DNA of 64,000 nucleotides from Anaerolineae bacterium (GCA_018432315.1 JAHDLB010000017.1:1-64000); one strand, 5' to 3'. Shown: positions 24,661 to 33,780, numbered from the stretch's first letter. Numbers and translations: made by a program. Notes: generated from the letters alone by a model not told the origin.

Positions 24661-26296
24661 TCTCCCCCTCCAACTGCTGGCCTTTGTGGTCCTGCCGCTG
24701 CTGGTGCTATTGATGGTTGTGGCGTTTGGCGGGGTGGCGCTGCACCAGGCCGAGATGCGTGACATGCTGGTCGATCACAATCGCCGGGTGGTTGCGGGCG
24801 CTGCCGCCAGTCTGTCCGATCAGTTGGCACAACGCCAATCCGCGCTGGCGGACCTCGTCGTGACTGTGGAAGCTACAGACAGTGCATCACTGCTGTTGGA
24901 ACAGTCCAGTTGGCTAAACGAATTTTTTGACGAGGGCGTAACGCTCTACGCGGCTGATGGACATGTGCTTGCCGCCTTGCCACCTGATAACCCAATTTCG
25001 CTGGATGGTCAGCAGCGCAACGTCACCATCTTTCCTTTGCTGGAAGCAGGTCAGGATACGACCCGGATCGTGATCACTACGCCGCAAAATACAGGAGCGA
25101 TGCAAGCTGTAGGTATTGTCTCACTGGATAGATTGTCATCCGCCAGCATTTTGACGAGTCTGCACGCATCGGACAGTACCGATGTCTACCTGTTGGGGCC
25201 GAATGGCCTGGTGATATTTCACAGTGATCCGGTGTATATCGGCCAACTTTTCGACACCGTGGGTACGGAATCCGAAACTGTGGAACGCACAGATGCCAAA
25301 GGGCGGGATGTCGTGGCGACCACAGCCCCCATACCGGCAGCCGGATGGACCCTGATTCAGGAAGAACGGTGGCAGGAAACGCTCAGCCCGCTGATGCGCT
25401 ATTCGCAGGCGGCTCCCCTCGCTCTAGTGCCCGGTTTGCTGATTGCAGTTGGTGCGGTCTGGCTGGGAATCCAACGTATTGTGTATCCCCTGCGACGATT
25501 GGAGGCTCAAGCAACAGAACTGGCCTGGGGCGATTTCGCGGCAATTGATCCGCAGGTCGGCGGCATCGAAGAGATCCGGCGGCTGCAAGCCACCCTCCGA
25601 CACATGGCGCAGCGCGTGCAGGTCGCCCAGGCGAACATGCACAACTACATTGGCGCGATCACCCATGCACAAGAAGATGAACGGCAGCGGCTCGCACGCG
25701 AACTGCATGACCAGACCGCGCAGGCGCTCGTCGCGTTGGACCATCGCCAGCAGATGCTAAAGCCGTATTTGAAGGATGATCCGGCAGCAGGTGACATGCT
25801 GGCTGAAAACCGGCGGATGATTGTTGATACCATCAACGATCTGCGGCGCATTGTGCGTGCGCTGCGGCCCATCTACCTGGAAGAATTGGGACTCGCTCCG
25901 GCGCTGCAAACGCTCGCGCGTGATCTAAAACTCGACGACAAAGTGACCGTCCATTTTGAGCAACAAGGGTCACCCAAACGACTTACCCCTGAACACGAAA
26001 TGGCGTTGTATCGCATTGCGCAGGAAGCGCTTAACAATGCCTGGCAGCATGGCCGCGCCTCCCAGATATGGCTTGCCGTGACTTTTGAAGAAACCCATGT
26101 GCAGATATCGGTGCGCGATAACGGTCAAGGGTTTACAGCTCCCCGTCACGCCGCCGAATTGAGCGCATCGGGCAGGAAGCATTTTGGCATCATGGGCATG
26201 TACGAACGTGCTTCGTTGATTGGCGCGCACCTGCAGGTCCAATCCGAACCGGGGATGGGGACGACAATCACGGTCCGGGTGCCAATCAAAATCTGA
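24641..26296 (+). CDS. NarX/LiaS-type sensor histidine kinase, 551 aa
   Basis: Starts at ATG 24641 inside the regulator gene. First membrane helix (LLAFVVLPLLVLLMVVAFGGVAL), an extracellular domain of about 250 residues resembling a double Cache sensor (FDEGVTLYAADGHVLAALP, DVYLLGPNGLVIFHSDP), a second helix (PLALVPGLLIAVGAVWLGI), HAMP, a HisKA_3 domain with phospho-acceptor in ERQRLARELHDQTAQALVAL, and HATPase (ALNNAWQHG, VRDNGQGF, MGTTITVRVP). Senses an external small ligand; which one is unknown. The surrounding genes suggest copper, sulfur species or nitrogen oxides. Confidence 0.88.
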   Translation: MKNRLSSLPLQLLAFVVLPLLVLLMVVAFGGVALHQAEMRDMLVDHNRRVVAGAAASLSDQLAQRQSALADLVVTVEATDSASLLLEQSSWLNEFFDEGVTLYAADGHVLAALPPDNPISLDGQQRNVTIFPLLEAGQDTTRIVITTPQNTGAMQAVGIVSLDRLSSASILTSLHASDSTDVYLLGPNGLVIFHSDPVYIGQLFDTVGTESETVERTDAKGRDVVATTAPIPAAGWTLIQEERWQETLSPLMRYSQAAPLALVPGLLIAVGAVWLGIQRIVYPLRRLEAQATELAWGDFAAIDPQVGGIEEIRRLQATLRHMAQRVQVAQANMHNYIGAITHAQEDERQRLARELHDQTAQALVALDHRQQMLKPYLKDDPAAGDMLAENRRMIVDTINDLRRIVRALRPIYLEELGLAPALQTLARDLKLDDKVTVHFEQQGSPKRLTPEHEMALYRIAQEALNNAWQHGRASQIWLAVTFEETHVQISVRDNGQGFTAPRHAAELSASGRKHFGIMGMYERASLIGAHLQVQSEPGMGTTITVRVPIKI

Positions 26297-26323
26297 GTGC
26301 AACACCGCCGCGCAACCTTCCAC

Positions 26324-26338
26324 ACGCCAAAATGCGTA
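26324..26338. promoter_or_regulatory. Island operator, weaker copy upstream of copA
   Basis: ACGCCAAAATGCGTA: left half-site ACGCCA is conserved, right arm TGCGTA lacks one G compared with TGGCGTA. About 120 bp before the copA start. Included because of matching position; weaker than the perfect copies. Confidence 0.4.
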
Positions 26339-26459
26339 TGATCTACCCCGCCGTTTTGCCTATCGCTCGCGCGCCGGTTAACGCTTCCAGGGGGCATCGG
26401 GCAGGTGCTATGCTTACAGTCAGTTGGAAGTACAAGATCATGAAGGAAGCGTAGACCCC

Positions 26460-28898
26460 ATGAGTGAAAAAAACATCACTCTTCCCATCACCGGCATGAC
26501 GCGCGCAAACTGCGCGACTAACATCGAACGCAGCGTACGCAAACTCGACGGGGTGCATGACGCCAATGTCAACCTCGCCAGCGAGCGGCTGAATCTGGTA
26601 TTCGATGCGTCTCTATTGACCGAAAGCGACATCATCGCGCGGGTCCGTAAAGCAGGTTATGACGTGCCGGAGCAGACTGTCGATCTGGCGATTACAGGTA
26701 TGACGTGTGCCAACTGCGCCGCCAATGTCACGCGTGCCCTAAAGAAAGTGGATGGGGTGTTGGAGGTGAATGTCAACTTCGCCAATGAGCACGCAACCGT
26801 AACCGCCGCACCAAATGTGGCGCGCAATGACCTGATCGCAGCGGTTGAAAAAGCCGGGTACGGAGTTGTGGTGGCTGAAGATGAAGCAGAACTGCAAGAC
26901 GCTGAACAGGCTGCACGGGAAGCCGAAATCCGCCACCAGGTGCGGCGGTTGGTTATCGGCGCGTTGTTCACGATTCCACTGTTTTTGCTGACCATGACTC
27001 GTGATTTTGGCCTATTTGGCATGTGGGCACATGAGACGTGGTTTAATGTGCTGCTGATGGCGCTGGCGACACCTGTCCAGTTTTATGTTGGGCGCGATTA
27101 CTATATCGGCGGCTACAAAGCCGTGCGAAACGGTTCGGCCAACATGGATGTGCTGGTGGCGCTCGGCACTAGTGTGGCATATGTCTACAGCGTCGCCGTG
27201 ATGCTGGAGTTGCTGCCCGGCCACGTGTACTTCGAAACGGCAGCCGTGATCATCGTGCTGATCGTCTTGGGTAAGCTGCTCGAAGCCCGCGCGAAAGGTC
27301 GCGCCAGCGAAGCCATCAAGAAACTGATGGGCTTGCAGGCCAAAACCGCCCGTGTGGAACGCGGCGGCGTCGAGCAGGATATCCCGGTCGAACAGGTGCG
27401 TGTTGGGGACGTCGTGATTGTGCGTCCCAGTGAGAAAATCCCGGTCGATGGCGTGATCCTGGAGGGCCACAGCGCATTTGATGAGAGTATGATCACCGGC
27501 GAAAGCCTGCCGGTGGATAAACAACCTGGCGATACCGTGATTGGCGCGACGATCAACAGGCAGGGTCTGATCAAGTTCGAGGCGACCAAGGTCGGGCGCG
27601 AGACCGCACTGGCCCAAATCATCCGGCTGGTCGAAGCCGCGCAGGGTAGTAAAGCGCCGATCCAGAAGTTGGTTGATCAGGTGTCATCGGTGTTTGTCCC
27701 GATTGTGATCCTGACAGCCATCACGATATTTGGCATCTGGATGATCGGCTCCGGCGACTTCACCGCTTCGACGGTCCGGCTGATCGCAGTACTGGTCATC
27801 GCCTGCCCGTGTGCGATGGGGCTGGCGACCCCAACCGCGATCATGGTGGGCATGGGGAAAGGCGCGGAAAACGGCATCCTGTTCAAAAACAGCGAATCGC
27901 TCGAACGCGCGCACAAGCTGACTGCGATTGTGCTTGATAAAACCGGCACGCTGACACGCGGGGAACCAAGCGTTACTGATGTTGTTGTCAGCAGCACAGC
28001 GACTCTGGATGAAACGAGTCTTCTGGCGTTGGCAGCCAGTGCCGAACGCGGCAGCGAGCACCCTCTTGGTGAATCGATTGTTCGTGCGGCTCAAAAACGC
28101 AATATCGCGCTCAGTGCGCCGCAGAACTTCGAAGCCATCACCGGACAGGGTATCCGCGCTGACGTGGATGGAAAGACCGTTCTGGTTGGGAACCTTGCAC
28201 TCATGACCGGCAGCAGGGTCAACTTGAACGGTCTGGTACCGGAAGCGGAACGCTTGCAACGTGAGGCGAAAACCGCGATGTGGATGGCGGTCGATGGGCA
28301 GGCCAACGGTGTGATTGCAGTAGCTGACACAATTAAAGACGGTTCGGTTGAGGCCGTGAGCCGGTTACACAACCTGGGCATCACCGTCGTCATGATGACC
28401 GGTGACAACCAGGCGACCGCCGATGCTATCGCGGCGGAAGTAGGCATTGACCGGGTATTTGCTGAGGTCAAACCCGGCGACAAAGCCGCCTACGTCAAGC
28501 AATTGCAGGATGAAGGGTACGTGGTCGGCATGGTTGGCGACGGTATCAACGATGCCCCTGCGCTGGCGCAAGCCGATGTTGGTGTTGCCATCGGCACGGG
28601 CACAGATGTCGCTATGGAAGCCTCGGATGTGACGCTCATTAGCGGAGATCTGCGCGGCGTCCCGCGCGCCATTGCGCTCAGCAAAAGCACGATGCGCACC
28701 ATCACGGAGAACCTGTTTTGGGCGTTTGGCTACAACACGTTGCTCATTCCGGTCGCTGCCGGTATCTTCGCGCCGTTCAGTTGGGCACCCGGATTCTTGC
28801 AGCAGCTCAGCCCGATCCTGGCGGCGGGCGCGATGGCCTTTAGTTCGGTCAGTGTTGTAACCAACAGTCTCCGACTGCGGCGTGTTCGTTTGCAGTAG
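26460..28898 (+). CDS. copA: CopA-type Cu(I)-exporting P1B-ATPase, 812 aa
   Basis: Start at 26460 with GAAGGA upstream. Two N-terminal HMA domains: the first has GMTRANC, with Arg in place of the first metal cysteine; the second has intact GMTCANC. Then eight membrane helices, TGES actuator loop ([11 protein letters not shown]), CPC transport site ([17 protein letters not shown]), [10 protein letters not shown] with the phosphorylated Asp, HP motif (SEHPLGES) and [22 protein letters not shown]. Exports cytosolic Cu(I). Length and layout are normal for CopA. The degenerate first HMA suggests regulatory delivery relies on the second. Transcribed alone, after the NarX-like kinase, and followed by a hairpin. 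Confidence 0.95.
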   Translation: MSEKNITLPITGMTRANCATNIERSVRKLDGVHDANVNLASERLNLVFDASLLTESDIIARVRKAGYDVPEQTVDLAITGMTCANCAANVTRALKKVDGVLEVNVNFANEHATVTAAPNVARNDLIAAVEKAGYGVVVAEDEAELQDAEQAAREAEIRHQVRRLVIGALFTIPLFLLTMTRDFGLFGMWAHETWFNVLLMALATPVQFYVGRDYYIGGYKAVRNGSANMDVLVALGTSVAYVYSVAVMLELLPGHVYFETAAVIIVLIVLGKLLEARAKGRASEAIKKLMGLQAKTARVERGGVEQDIPVEQVRVGDVVIVRPSEKIPVDGVILEGHSAFDESMITGESLPVDKQPGDTVIGATINRQGLIKFEATKVGRETALAQIIRLVEAAQGSKAPIQKLVDQVSSVFVPIVILTAITIFGIWMIGSGDFTASTVRLIAVLVIACPCAMGLATPTAIMVGMGKGAENGILFKNSESLERAHKLTAIVLDKTGTLTRGEPSVTDVVVSSTATLDETSLLALAASAERGSEHPLGESIVRAAQKRNIALSAPQNFEAITGQGIRADVDGKTVLVGNLALMTGSRVNLNGLVPEAERLQREAKTAMWMAVDGQANGVIAVADTIKDGSVEAVSRLHNLGITVVMMTGDNQATADAIAAEVGIDRVFAEVKPGDKAAYVKQLQDEGYVVGMVGDGINDAPALAQADVGVAIGTGTDVAMEASDVTLISGDLRGVPRAIALSKSTMRTITENLFWAFGYNTLLIPVAAGIFAPFSWAPGFLQQLSPILAAGAMAFSSVSVVTNSLRLRRVRLQ

Positions 28899-28914
28899 CC
28901 GGACACATTGTACA

Positions 28915-28949
28915 GGGGTGAGGTTGGAGCCTCTATCTGACCTCGCCCC
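28915..28949 (+). terminator. Stem-loop after copA
   Basis: GGGGTGAGGT (28915-28924) can pair with ACCTCGCCCC (28940-28949), one G-T pair, round a 15-nt loop, 17 bp after the copA stop. No T-run follows, so termination is likely but not certain. Confidence 0.4.
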
Positions 28950-28971
28950 CACAGCTCCAATGGCATTGATC

Positions 28972-28987
28972 TGCGCCAAAATGCCTA
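28972..28987. promoter_or_regulatory. Island operator, weaker copy upstream of the rhodanese lipoprotein
   Basis: TGCGCCAAAATGCCTA: left half-site TGCGCCA is perfect, right arm degraded. About 80 bp before the gene at 29069. Confidence 0.35.
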
Positions 28988-29068
28988 TTGTGATCCCGGA
29001 CACACATTGACAAAATAAACGAGGTCGGCTTCAAGAAGATTAGCCGAAGTAACCAAGGAATAGGGATA

Positions 29069-29542
29069 ATGCAGATAAAGCGGTGGGTATGGTTGGCAGT
29101 TATATTGGTAGTCAGTGCAACTCTATTAGCCGCATGCGGCTCGGATAACGACGATAAACCACAAGAGAGCAGCACGAACACTACAACACCCGATGAAGGT
29201 ACTGCTATTGAGGCGGGGCCGGGTGAATACCAGACGCTGTCAATCGATGAGTTTGCCGACATTGTTGAGAACCGGGCAGATGAATACCAGATTATCAATG
29301 TGCATATTCCCTACGCAGGCGACGTGGCAAATACCGATGCCAACATTCCCTACAACGATCTGGACGCCCTGACAGCAGCGATTCCCACGAAGAACATGCC
29401 CGTGATTCTGTACTGCCGCAGCGGCAATATGAGCGAACAGGCGTCACGCGCGCTGGTTGAGCAGGGATATACCCAAATATGGGACGTGCCCGGTGGTATG
29501 GTTGCCTGGCAATCCAGTGGGCGAGAACTGGTGGACCAATGA
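29069..29542 (+). CDS. Rhodanese-domain lipoprotein, 157 aa
   Basis: Lipoprotein signal peptide with lipobox LLAACGS, a Thr/Ser-rich linker, then a rhodanese domain (LSIDEFADIVENRADEYQIINVHIPY) with active loop CRSGNMSEQAS and end motif VPGGMVAWQSSG. Exposed outside the membrane; would transfer or bind sulfane sulfur, or act as a thiol redox partner. The stop is followed by a possible 23-codon frame (29539-29612) that I do not count. A degraded island operator lies upstream. Confidence 0.85.
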   Translation: MQIKRWVWLAVILVVSATLLAACGSDNDDKPQESSTNTTTPDEGTAIEAGPGEYQTLSIDEFADIVENRADEYQIINVHIPYAGDVANTDANIPYNDLDALTAAIPTKNMPVILYCRSGNMSEQASRALVEQGYTQIWDVPGGMVAWQSSGRELVDQ

Positions 29543-29613
29543 GTTTTCGTAGTCCCGTGCTATTGCTGTTAACAACCCTGATTCTGGTGGCATTTGGCGC
29601 AGGTGATGCATAA

Positions 29614-29638
29614 GCGCGCCACGCTGATTGTGGCGCGC
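29614..29638 (+). terminator. Stem-loop after the rhodanese lipoprotein
   Basis: GCGCGCCAC (29614-29622) pairs perfectly with GTGGCGCGC (29630-29638) round a 7-nt loop. It lies between the lipoprotein gene and a convergent small gene. There is no T-run, so it is called on stem strength and position. Confidence 0.5.
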
Positions 29639-29755
29639 ATCTTCAGATCCAATCGGAACCAGGAGCAGGCACAGCAGTAACCCTCCAGGCCCCAATTGGA
29701 CTATCACCAGAGGTGAACTGACCGCTCAAACGGCCTTGCCGTTTGAGGAAGTGTG

Positions 29756-29992
29756 TTACAGGCAGGTATGTTCGTGGTCACCATGATCCGAAAAGTCTGC
29801 CAACCCCTGGTGCATGCCAGGGGTGTGTTCCTGACCCAGGTGCCCAGCCTGGGCGTGCTCGGCGTGATGCTGGCCGAAATATTTGCCGCACGTACTGCCC
29901 GGCGCGGGACTATCACCCTCGGCAAATGCAGGAAGAGCCGCGCTAAGGATAACCATTCCAACCAGAAGTGAGAGAAGCAAAAAGCGTTTCAT
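29756..29992 (-). CDS. Small secreted His-rich protein, 78 aa
   Basis: Start at 29992 with AGGAGG upstream. Signal peptide (FLLLSLLVGMVILSAALPAFAEG), then a short mature part with one Cys near each end (STCGKYF, HTCL) and many His (QHHAEHAQAGHLGQEHTPGMH, HGDHEH, split here as two segments). Composition fits a metal-binding peptide outside the membrane. No family recognised. Downstream of the DUF305 gene, same strand. Confidence 0.6.
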   Translation of the reverse strand: MKRFLLLSLLVGMVILSAALPAFAEGDSPAPGSTCGKYFGQHHAEHAQAGHLGQEHTPGMHQGLADFSDHGDHEHTCL

Positions 29993-30054
29993 AGTGCCTC
30001 CTAGGGGCAACAATGTGACAGACGATGACGTGGGGCAGGTTCAACGTGCAGTCC

Positions 30055-30687
30055 CTAACTTGACGGGGCGATCTCGACCAACAGCACTTCCATGCTTTCG
30101 ATCTCAGCCATCTGGTCGTCAATAATCTGCTGAGCCAGCGCGCGTAAGTCCTCGTGTTCGGCGTAACGTAGAACTCGTTCGGACATATGCACCGCGTCGT
30201 CATGATGATCGACCATGGCTTCCAACCAGGCGATGTCATAGTCGAGGCCCTCTACACGGTCAAACCCGGACATCATACCCATCATCAGGGGCATATCGGT
30301 CGCCGGGTTGGTAGTGTGATCGCCATGTCCCATGTCCATCCCGCTGTCCACACCCAACCCCATCAGCCCCATCAACTCAGACATCGCCATAGGGGTGTAG
30401 TCAATGCCGTACCATTCCAGCAACCAGCCACGCATTAGCTCGATTTCCAACGTTTGGGCATCAATCACGTTCTGGCACAGCGTGCGAACAGTATCAGTTG
30501 TGGCCTTCATGAGGCAGTCTTCAGCCATGTCCAACGCCATCTGATGATGATCCACCATTCCTTCCATGAAGCGCACCTCGGCCCGTCCGGCGCGCCCGGT
30601 CACAGGTGCATCGGCATAGACGGACGATGCGGTCAGGGACACAAGCAAAATTATCGCTATCCTCAGCAGGTTTATTCGCTTCAACAT
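30055..30687 (-). CDS. DUF305 secreted protein, 210 aa
   Basis: Start at 30687 (MLKRINLLR) with GAGGA upstream. Signal peptide ending SVYADA. Two DUF305 helical units with the hallmark EVRFMEGMVDHHQMALDMAE and IAWLEAMVDHHDDAVHMSE, separated by a Met/His-rich loop (GMDMGHGDHTT, MPLMMGMMSG). DUF305 proteins are ferritin-like helical bundles often encoded beside copper genes; the MxDHH motifs are likely metal ligands. Divergent from the PCYCGC lipoprotein gene, with two island operators in between. Confidence 0.82.
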   Translation of the reverse strand: MLKRINLLRIAIILLVSLTASSVYADAPVTGRAGRAEVRFMEGMVDHHQMALDMAEDCLMKATTDTVRTLCQNVIDAQTLEIELMRGWLLEWYGIDYTPMAMSELMGLMGLGVDSGMDMGHGDHTTNPATDMPLMMGMMSGFDRVEGLDYDIAWLEAMVDHHDDAVHMSERVLRYAEHEDLRALAQQIIDDQMAEIESMEVLLVEIAPSS

Positions 30688-30761
30688 ACTGGCAACATCC
30701 TCACTAATCTTCCTCGCTTGTACAATGTAAAGATAATACATTCATCGAGGCGCTGTGTATA

Positions 30762-30777
30762 TACGCCATTTGGCGTG
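30762..30777. promoter_or_regulatory. Island operator (TACGCCA-TT-TGGCGTG)
   Basis: Near-perfect inverted repeat, one mismatch at the outer base, 75 bp upstream of the DUF305 start. With the copy at 30849 it occupies the divergent promoter region, centre-to-centre distance 87 bp. Confidence 0.6.
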
Positions 30778-30848
30778 TTTGACCGGGCAGCTGCGTGAGG
30801 TGCCTGGCGCTGTAACCCCAAAAATGTGACAGATCGCGCACCTTGGAA

Positions 30849-30864
30849 CACGCCATTTGGCGCA
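30849..30864. promoter_or_regulatory. Island operator (CACGCCA-TT-TGGCGCA)
   Basis: Six-base arms CGCCA/TGGCG conserved around TT, 67 bp upstream of the start at 30931. Second copy in the same divergent intergenic region. Confidence 0.6.
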
Positions 30865-30930
30865 TGTATGCCTATCACCGCTACCGTATAGTAGAGGTTG
30901 AGTACATCGACACTATCGCGGAGAATGAGT

Positions 30931-31383
30931 ATGCGCCTCGTTGTTAACCGGTTAGCGGTTGTTTTGGTTCTTCTGGCAAGTGGACTGCTCATGGCGGCGT
31001 GCGGCAGTTCGGGCGCTTCCGATATGGACACAACAAGTGCTGCCCTGCTGCCGGACTGGGCGCGCGATGCCTCACCTCGCGTGCGAGAAGCCTATGAGTA
31101 TGCTGTCGCTAACCCGGAAGAACTGGCGAAATATCCCTGCTACTGTGGCTGTGACAACATGGGCCATACCAGCAACCTGAGTTGTTACGTTCAGGACATC
31201 GCACCGGATGGCACCATCACTTTTGATAGCCATGCGAACGGCTGCGGCATCTGTGTAGATATCACGCAGGACGTCATGCGGCTGAAAGGCGAAGGTCAAT
31301 CCTCGCCTCAGGTGCGCGCCTATATCGACGCACAGTACAGCCCCTTCGGTCCCGGCACAGATACCCCTTTCCCAACGGAGTAG
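30931..31383 (+). CDS. PCYCGC-motif lipoprotein, 150 aa
   Basis: Lipoprotein signal with lipobox LLMAACGS. The mature protein has the defining PCYCGCDNMGHTSNLSCYV stretch and a second pair in ANGCGICVDI, six conserved cysteines and a His that can form a metal site. PCYCGC proteins occur in Firmicutes and Chloroflexota; their function is not settled, and copper or heme delivery has been suggested. Start at 30931 is supported by GGAG seven bases upstream. First gene of a five-gene run that continues with CuA-type proteins, so delivery of copper to those is a reasonable guess. Confidence 0.75.
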   Translation: MRLVVNRLAVVLVLLASGLLMAACGSSGASDMDTTSAALLPDWARDASPRVREAYEYAVANPEELAKYPCYCGCDNMGHTSNLSCYVQDIAPDGTITFDSHANGCGICVDITQDVMRLKGEGQSSPQVRAYIDAQYSPFGPGTDTPFPTE

Positions 31384-31387
31384 AATC

Positions 31388-31882
31388 GTGCAGCAACTGT
31401 TAGAAAATCGCCCGCGTCTGATCGGACTGCCGGTCCTCGCGCTGATGCTGGTGGTATGGCTGATCCCCCCGCCGGGAGCCACTCACGCCACCACGCACGA
31501 AATTTCGCTGGACGCCACCCAATACGAATATGCACCGGGCCGCGTGCACGTCAACCAGGGCGACCGGGTCGTGATCACCCTCACCGCCGCAGATGTGGTG
31601 CATGGCTTCTATCTGGACGGGTACGGCCTGGAACGGCGTGTTGAACCAGGGGTATCGCAGCAGATTACCTTCACCGCCGACAAAGCCGGGAAATTCCGCT
31701 ATCGCTGTTCCGTGAGCTGTGGACCGCTGCATCCATTCATGATTGGCGAACTGGTAGTCGAGTCCAACACTCCCTACTGGCGCGCGACTGGACTAGTGTT
31801 AGTCGCTGTAGGTGGCATGTTGGCGTATCTGTGGTTAACTGGCAAAAACAAATCGTATCAGGAGGTTATCAGTGGCAAATAG
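31388..31882 (+). CDS. Membrane-anchored CuA-type cupredoxin, 164 aa
   Basis: Begins at GTG 31388. N-terminal helix (LIGLPVLALMLVVWLIPPP), a cupredoxin domain, and a C-terminal helix (GLVLVAVGGMLAYLWLTG). The CuA ligands are complete: His in ADVVHGFYLDGYG, then CSVSCGPLHPFM, the C-x3-C-x3-H-x2-M pattern of cytochrome oxidase subunit II and N2O reductase. No oxidase subunit I or nosZ is encoded nearby, so it is a stand-alone electron carrier. Overlaps the next gene by 11 bp. Confidence 0.85.
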   Translation: MQQLLENRPRLIGLPVLALMLVVWLIPPPGATHATTHEISLDATQYEYAPGRVHVNQGDRVVITLTAADVVHGFYLDGYGLERRVEPGVSQQITFTADKAGKFRYRCSVSCGPLHPFMIGELVVESNTPYWRATGLVLVAVGGMLAYLWLTGKNKSYQEVISGK

Positions 31883-32396
31883 AATCAAGAAGTCTTCGCG
31901 ACGAAGCAGGAAGCAATCCCGCAATAACTTGACATGGATCATCAGCGGAGCTGTGGGTCTTGCCGTACTCGTGGTTGCGGCATTGGTCCTGCGTTCGGGC
32001 AATGACAATGGAACCGGACAGAAGGAATTCGACTCAGATTTCGAGCCGGAAGTGACCGGTGCGCCACGCGTTGAAGTCGTGCAGGATGAGGTCGTCGATT
32101 ATGGTGATGTCAAGTTGGGCACCACTGTAACGACGACGTACAACGTGCGCAACGTGGGCGACGAACCGCTCGCCATCTTAGGAGAGCCGCAAGTCGAACT
32201 TATGGAGGGCTGTTGACCGCCTCGCGCTGTCGTCAGTTCGACGACCATTGAACCCGGCCACGAGGCCACTATGTCGCTGTCGTTTAACATGCACGGGAAT
32301 ATGGGTGGACCACACGAATTTCGGGTGCACCTGCGCACCAATGACCCGGAAGAGCCGGTCAAATATCTGACCATTCTTTCGAATTGGGTAGAGTAA
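31872..32396 (+). CDS. DUF1573-like membrane protein, candidate selenoprotein (in-frame TGA at 32214)
   Basis: Starts at GTG 31872 with GGAGG upstream. A basic N-terminus and one helix (LTWIISGAVGLAVLVVAALVL) anchor an outside DUF1573/Ig-like domain: VVDYGDVKLGTTVTTTYNVRN, then VGDEPLAILGEPQVELMEGC. TGA follows at codon 115. The frame stays open for 60 codons and completes the family (TTIEPGHEATMSLSF, then GPHEFRVHLRTNDPEEPV) to TAA at 32394. The TGA takes the place of the second Cys in an EGCCPP-type motif, and a perfect 6-bp hairpin follows. I read 174 residues with Sec115. The downstream gene starts directly after the TAA. Confidence 0.72.
32229..32245 (+). promoter_or_regulatory. Candidate bacterial SECIS element in the DUF1573 gene
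   Basis: GTCGTC (32229-32234) pairs perfectly with GACGAC (32240-32245) round loop AGTTC. The loop begins 19 nt after the TGA and has G at position two, closely matching the geometry of the hairpin in the dsrE-like gene. Seen by eye, not folded computationally. Confidence 0.55.
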
Positions 32397-33779
32397 ATGC
32401 TCACTGAAGGACGGATCGATCTGTTGGAGCGTATACCACTGCTCAAGCGAATGCTGAAGGCGCGTGCGTTCCAACCGGCGATGATGCTACTGACGCTGTT
32501 CGTGTTCACGCTCGCGATCCTGACCGGGATTGCAGGTACCCCTGCCGGAAGCCGCAACTTCGGCATCATCTTCGTGTGGATTGTCTGGTGGGCACTGCTG
32601 ATCGTGGTGTTGGTGCCGTTTTTCGGGCGGCTGTGGTGTACCATCTGCCCCATTCCGGCTCCGGGCGAATGGCTTCAGCGCCGCGCGATTATCGAGCGCC
32701 TACCGGGCAAACTCCGCACGCGCGGGCTACGTTGGCCGCGCCGCCTGAAAAACATGTGGCTGCAGAACTTTGGCTTTTTGGGCGTGGCAGTTTTCAGCAC
32801 CATCATCCTCACCCGCCCTAACGTCAGCGCGTGGCTGCTGCTGAGTTTTCTGCTGGTGGGCGTGGCCTTGAGTGCGTTCTACAAGAACCGCGTATTCTGC
32901 CGTTACGTGTGCCCGGTTGGCGGCTTCATCGGGTTGTACTCGCTGCTGTCGCCGATTGAACTGCGCGTTGCTGATCCCAACGTGTGCGCGGATCACAAAA
33001 CCAAAGACTGCGTCACCGGCAATGAACACGGTTACGGATGTCCCTGGATGGTTTTTCCCGGCGACCTGACGCGCAATGTCTACTGCGGCATGTGTTTTGA
33101 GTGTTTGAAAACCTGCCCTAAAAACAACATTGTGCTGAATCTGCGTCCGTTTGGCAGCGATCTGATGGTCGCCAAAGAACGCCGCCTGGATGAAGCCTAC
33201 AAAGCGTTCATTATGCTCGGCTGCGCCCTGCTTTACTCGGTGGTATTGCTTGGTCCCTGGGGCTGGCTGAAAAACTGGGCCAGCATGGACACGCTGCCCC
33301 ATTGGGCGTTGTATGCGTCGAGTTTTGTGATCTTCAATCTGGTGCTGCTGCCGGGCTTGTTCGCGCTTGTAGTGTGGTTGATCCGGCGCATCACGGGAAA
33401 TCAACGCCCGTTCCACCAGATGTTCGTGGATTTCGCCTACACGCTGATCCCGTTGGGACTCGCCGCTTGGATCGCGTTCAGTTTTGGTTTTGTGCTGATC
33501 AATGGCAGTTACGCGCTGGTAGTGCTGTCCGATCCATTCGGCTGGGGCTGGAATCTCTTCGGCACATCCGGTGTCTCGTGGACACCGCTTGGCACGAGCC
33601 TGATCCCGTTCCTGCAAGTGGGAGTCTTGACTGCCGGACTGCTCTTTGCGCTCAACACCGCCTACAAGGTTGCGCGACAGCACAACGCCCACCATCGTCC
33701 GGCGTTTTTGGCGATGCTGCCGGTAGCTGGCTTCGCAGTGCTGGTGACGCTCGGCTTTTTGAGACTTTACTTGGGATAG
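32397..33779 (+). CDS. NosR/NapH-like polyferredoxin membrane protein, 460 aa
   Basis: Membrane electron carrier with several helices and cysteine motifs of the 4Fe-4S NapH/NosR/RdxA family: GRLWCTICPIPAPGEW about residue 80, FCRYVCPVGGFIGLYS about 165, and a ferredoxin-like set YCGMCFECLKTCPKNN about 230, with additional Cys in DHKTKDCVTGNEHGYGCPW. The last third is a further helical block (MFVDFAYTLIPLGLAAWIAFSF). Such proteins pass electrons from quinol to copper or molybdenum reductases or to maturation enzymes. Located between the DUF1573 protein and a cupredoxin-cytochrome c, so an electron chain to CuA and heme is likely. Confidence 0.8.
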   Translation: MLTEGRIDLLERIPLLKRMLKARAFQPAMMLLTLFVFTLAILTGIAGTPAGSRNFGIIFVWIVWWALLIVVLVPFFGRLWCTICPIPAPGEWLQRRAIIERLPGKLRTRGLRWPRRLKNMWLQNFGFLGVAVFSTIILTRPNVSAWLLLSFLLVGVALSAFYKNRVFCRYVCPVGGFIGLYSLLSPIELRVADPNVCADHKTKDCVTGNEHGYGCPWMVFPGDLTRNVYCGMCFECLKTCPKNNIVLNLRPFGSDLMVAKERRLDEAYKAFIMLGCALLYSVVLLGPWGWLKNWASMDTLPHWALYASSFVIFNLVLLPGLFALVVWLIRRITGNQRPFHQMFVDFAYTLIPLGLAAWIAFSFGFVLINGSYALVVLSDPFGWGWNLFGTSGVSWTPLGTSLIPFLQVGVLTAGLLFALNTAYKVARQHNAHHRPAFLAMLPVAGFAVLVTLGFLRLYLG

Positions 33780-33780
33780 T

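Noticed and set aside
29539-29612. 23-codon hydrophobic frame after the rhodanese lipoprotein
   Set aside because: Too short, no ribosome binding site, and overlaps nothing conserved; it also contains a chance TTTGGCGCA half-site.
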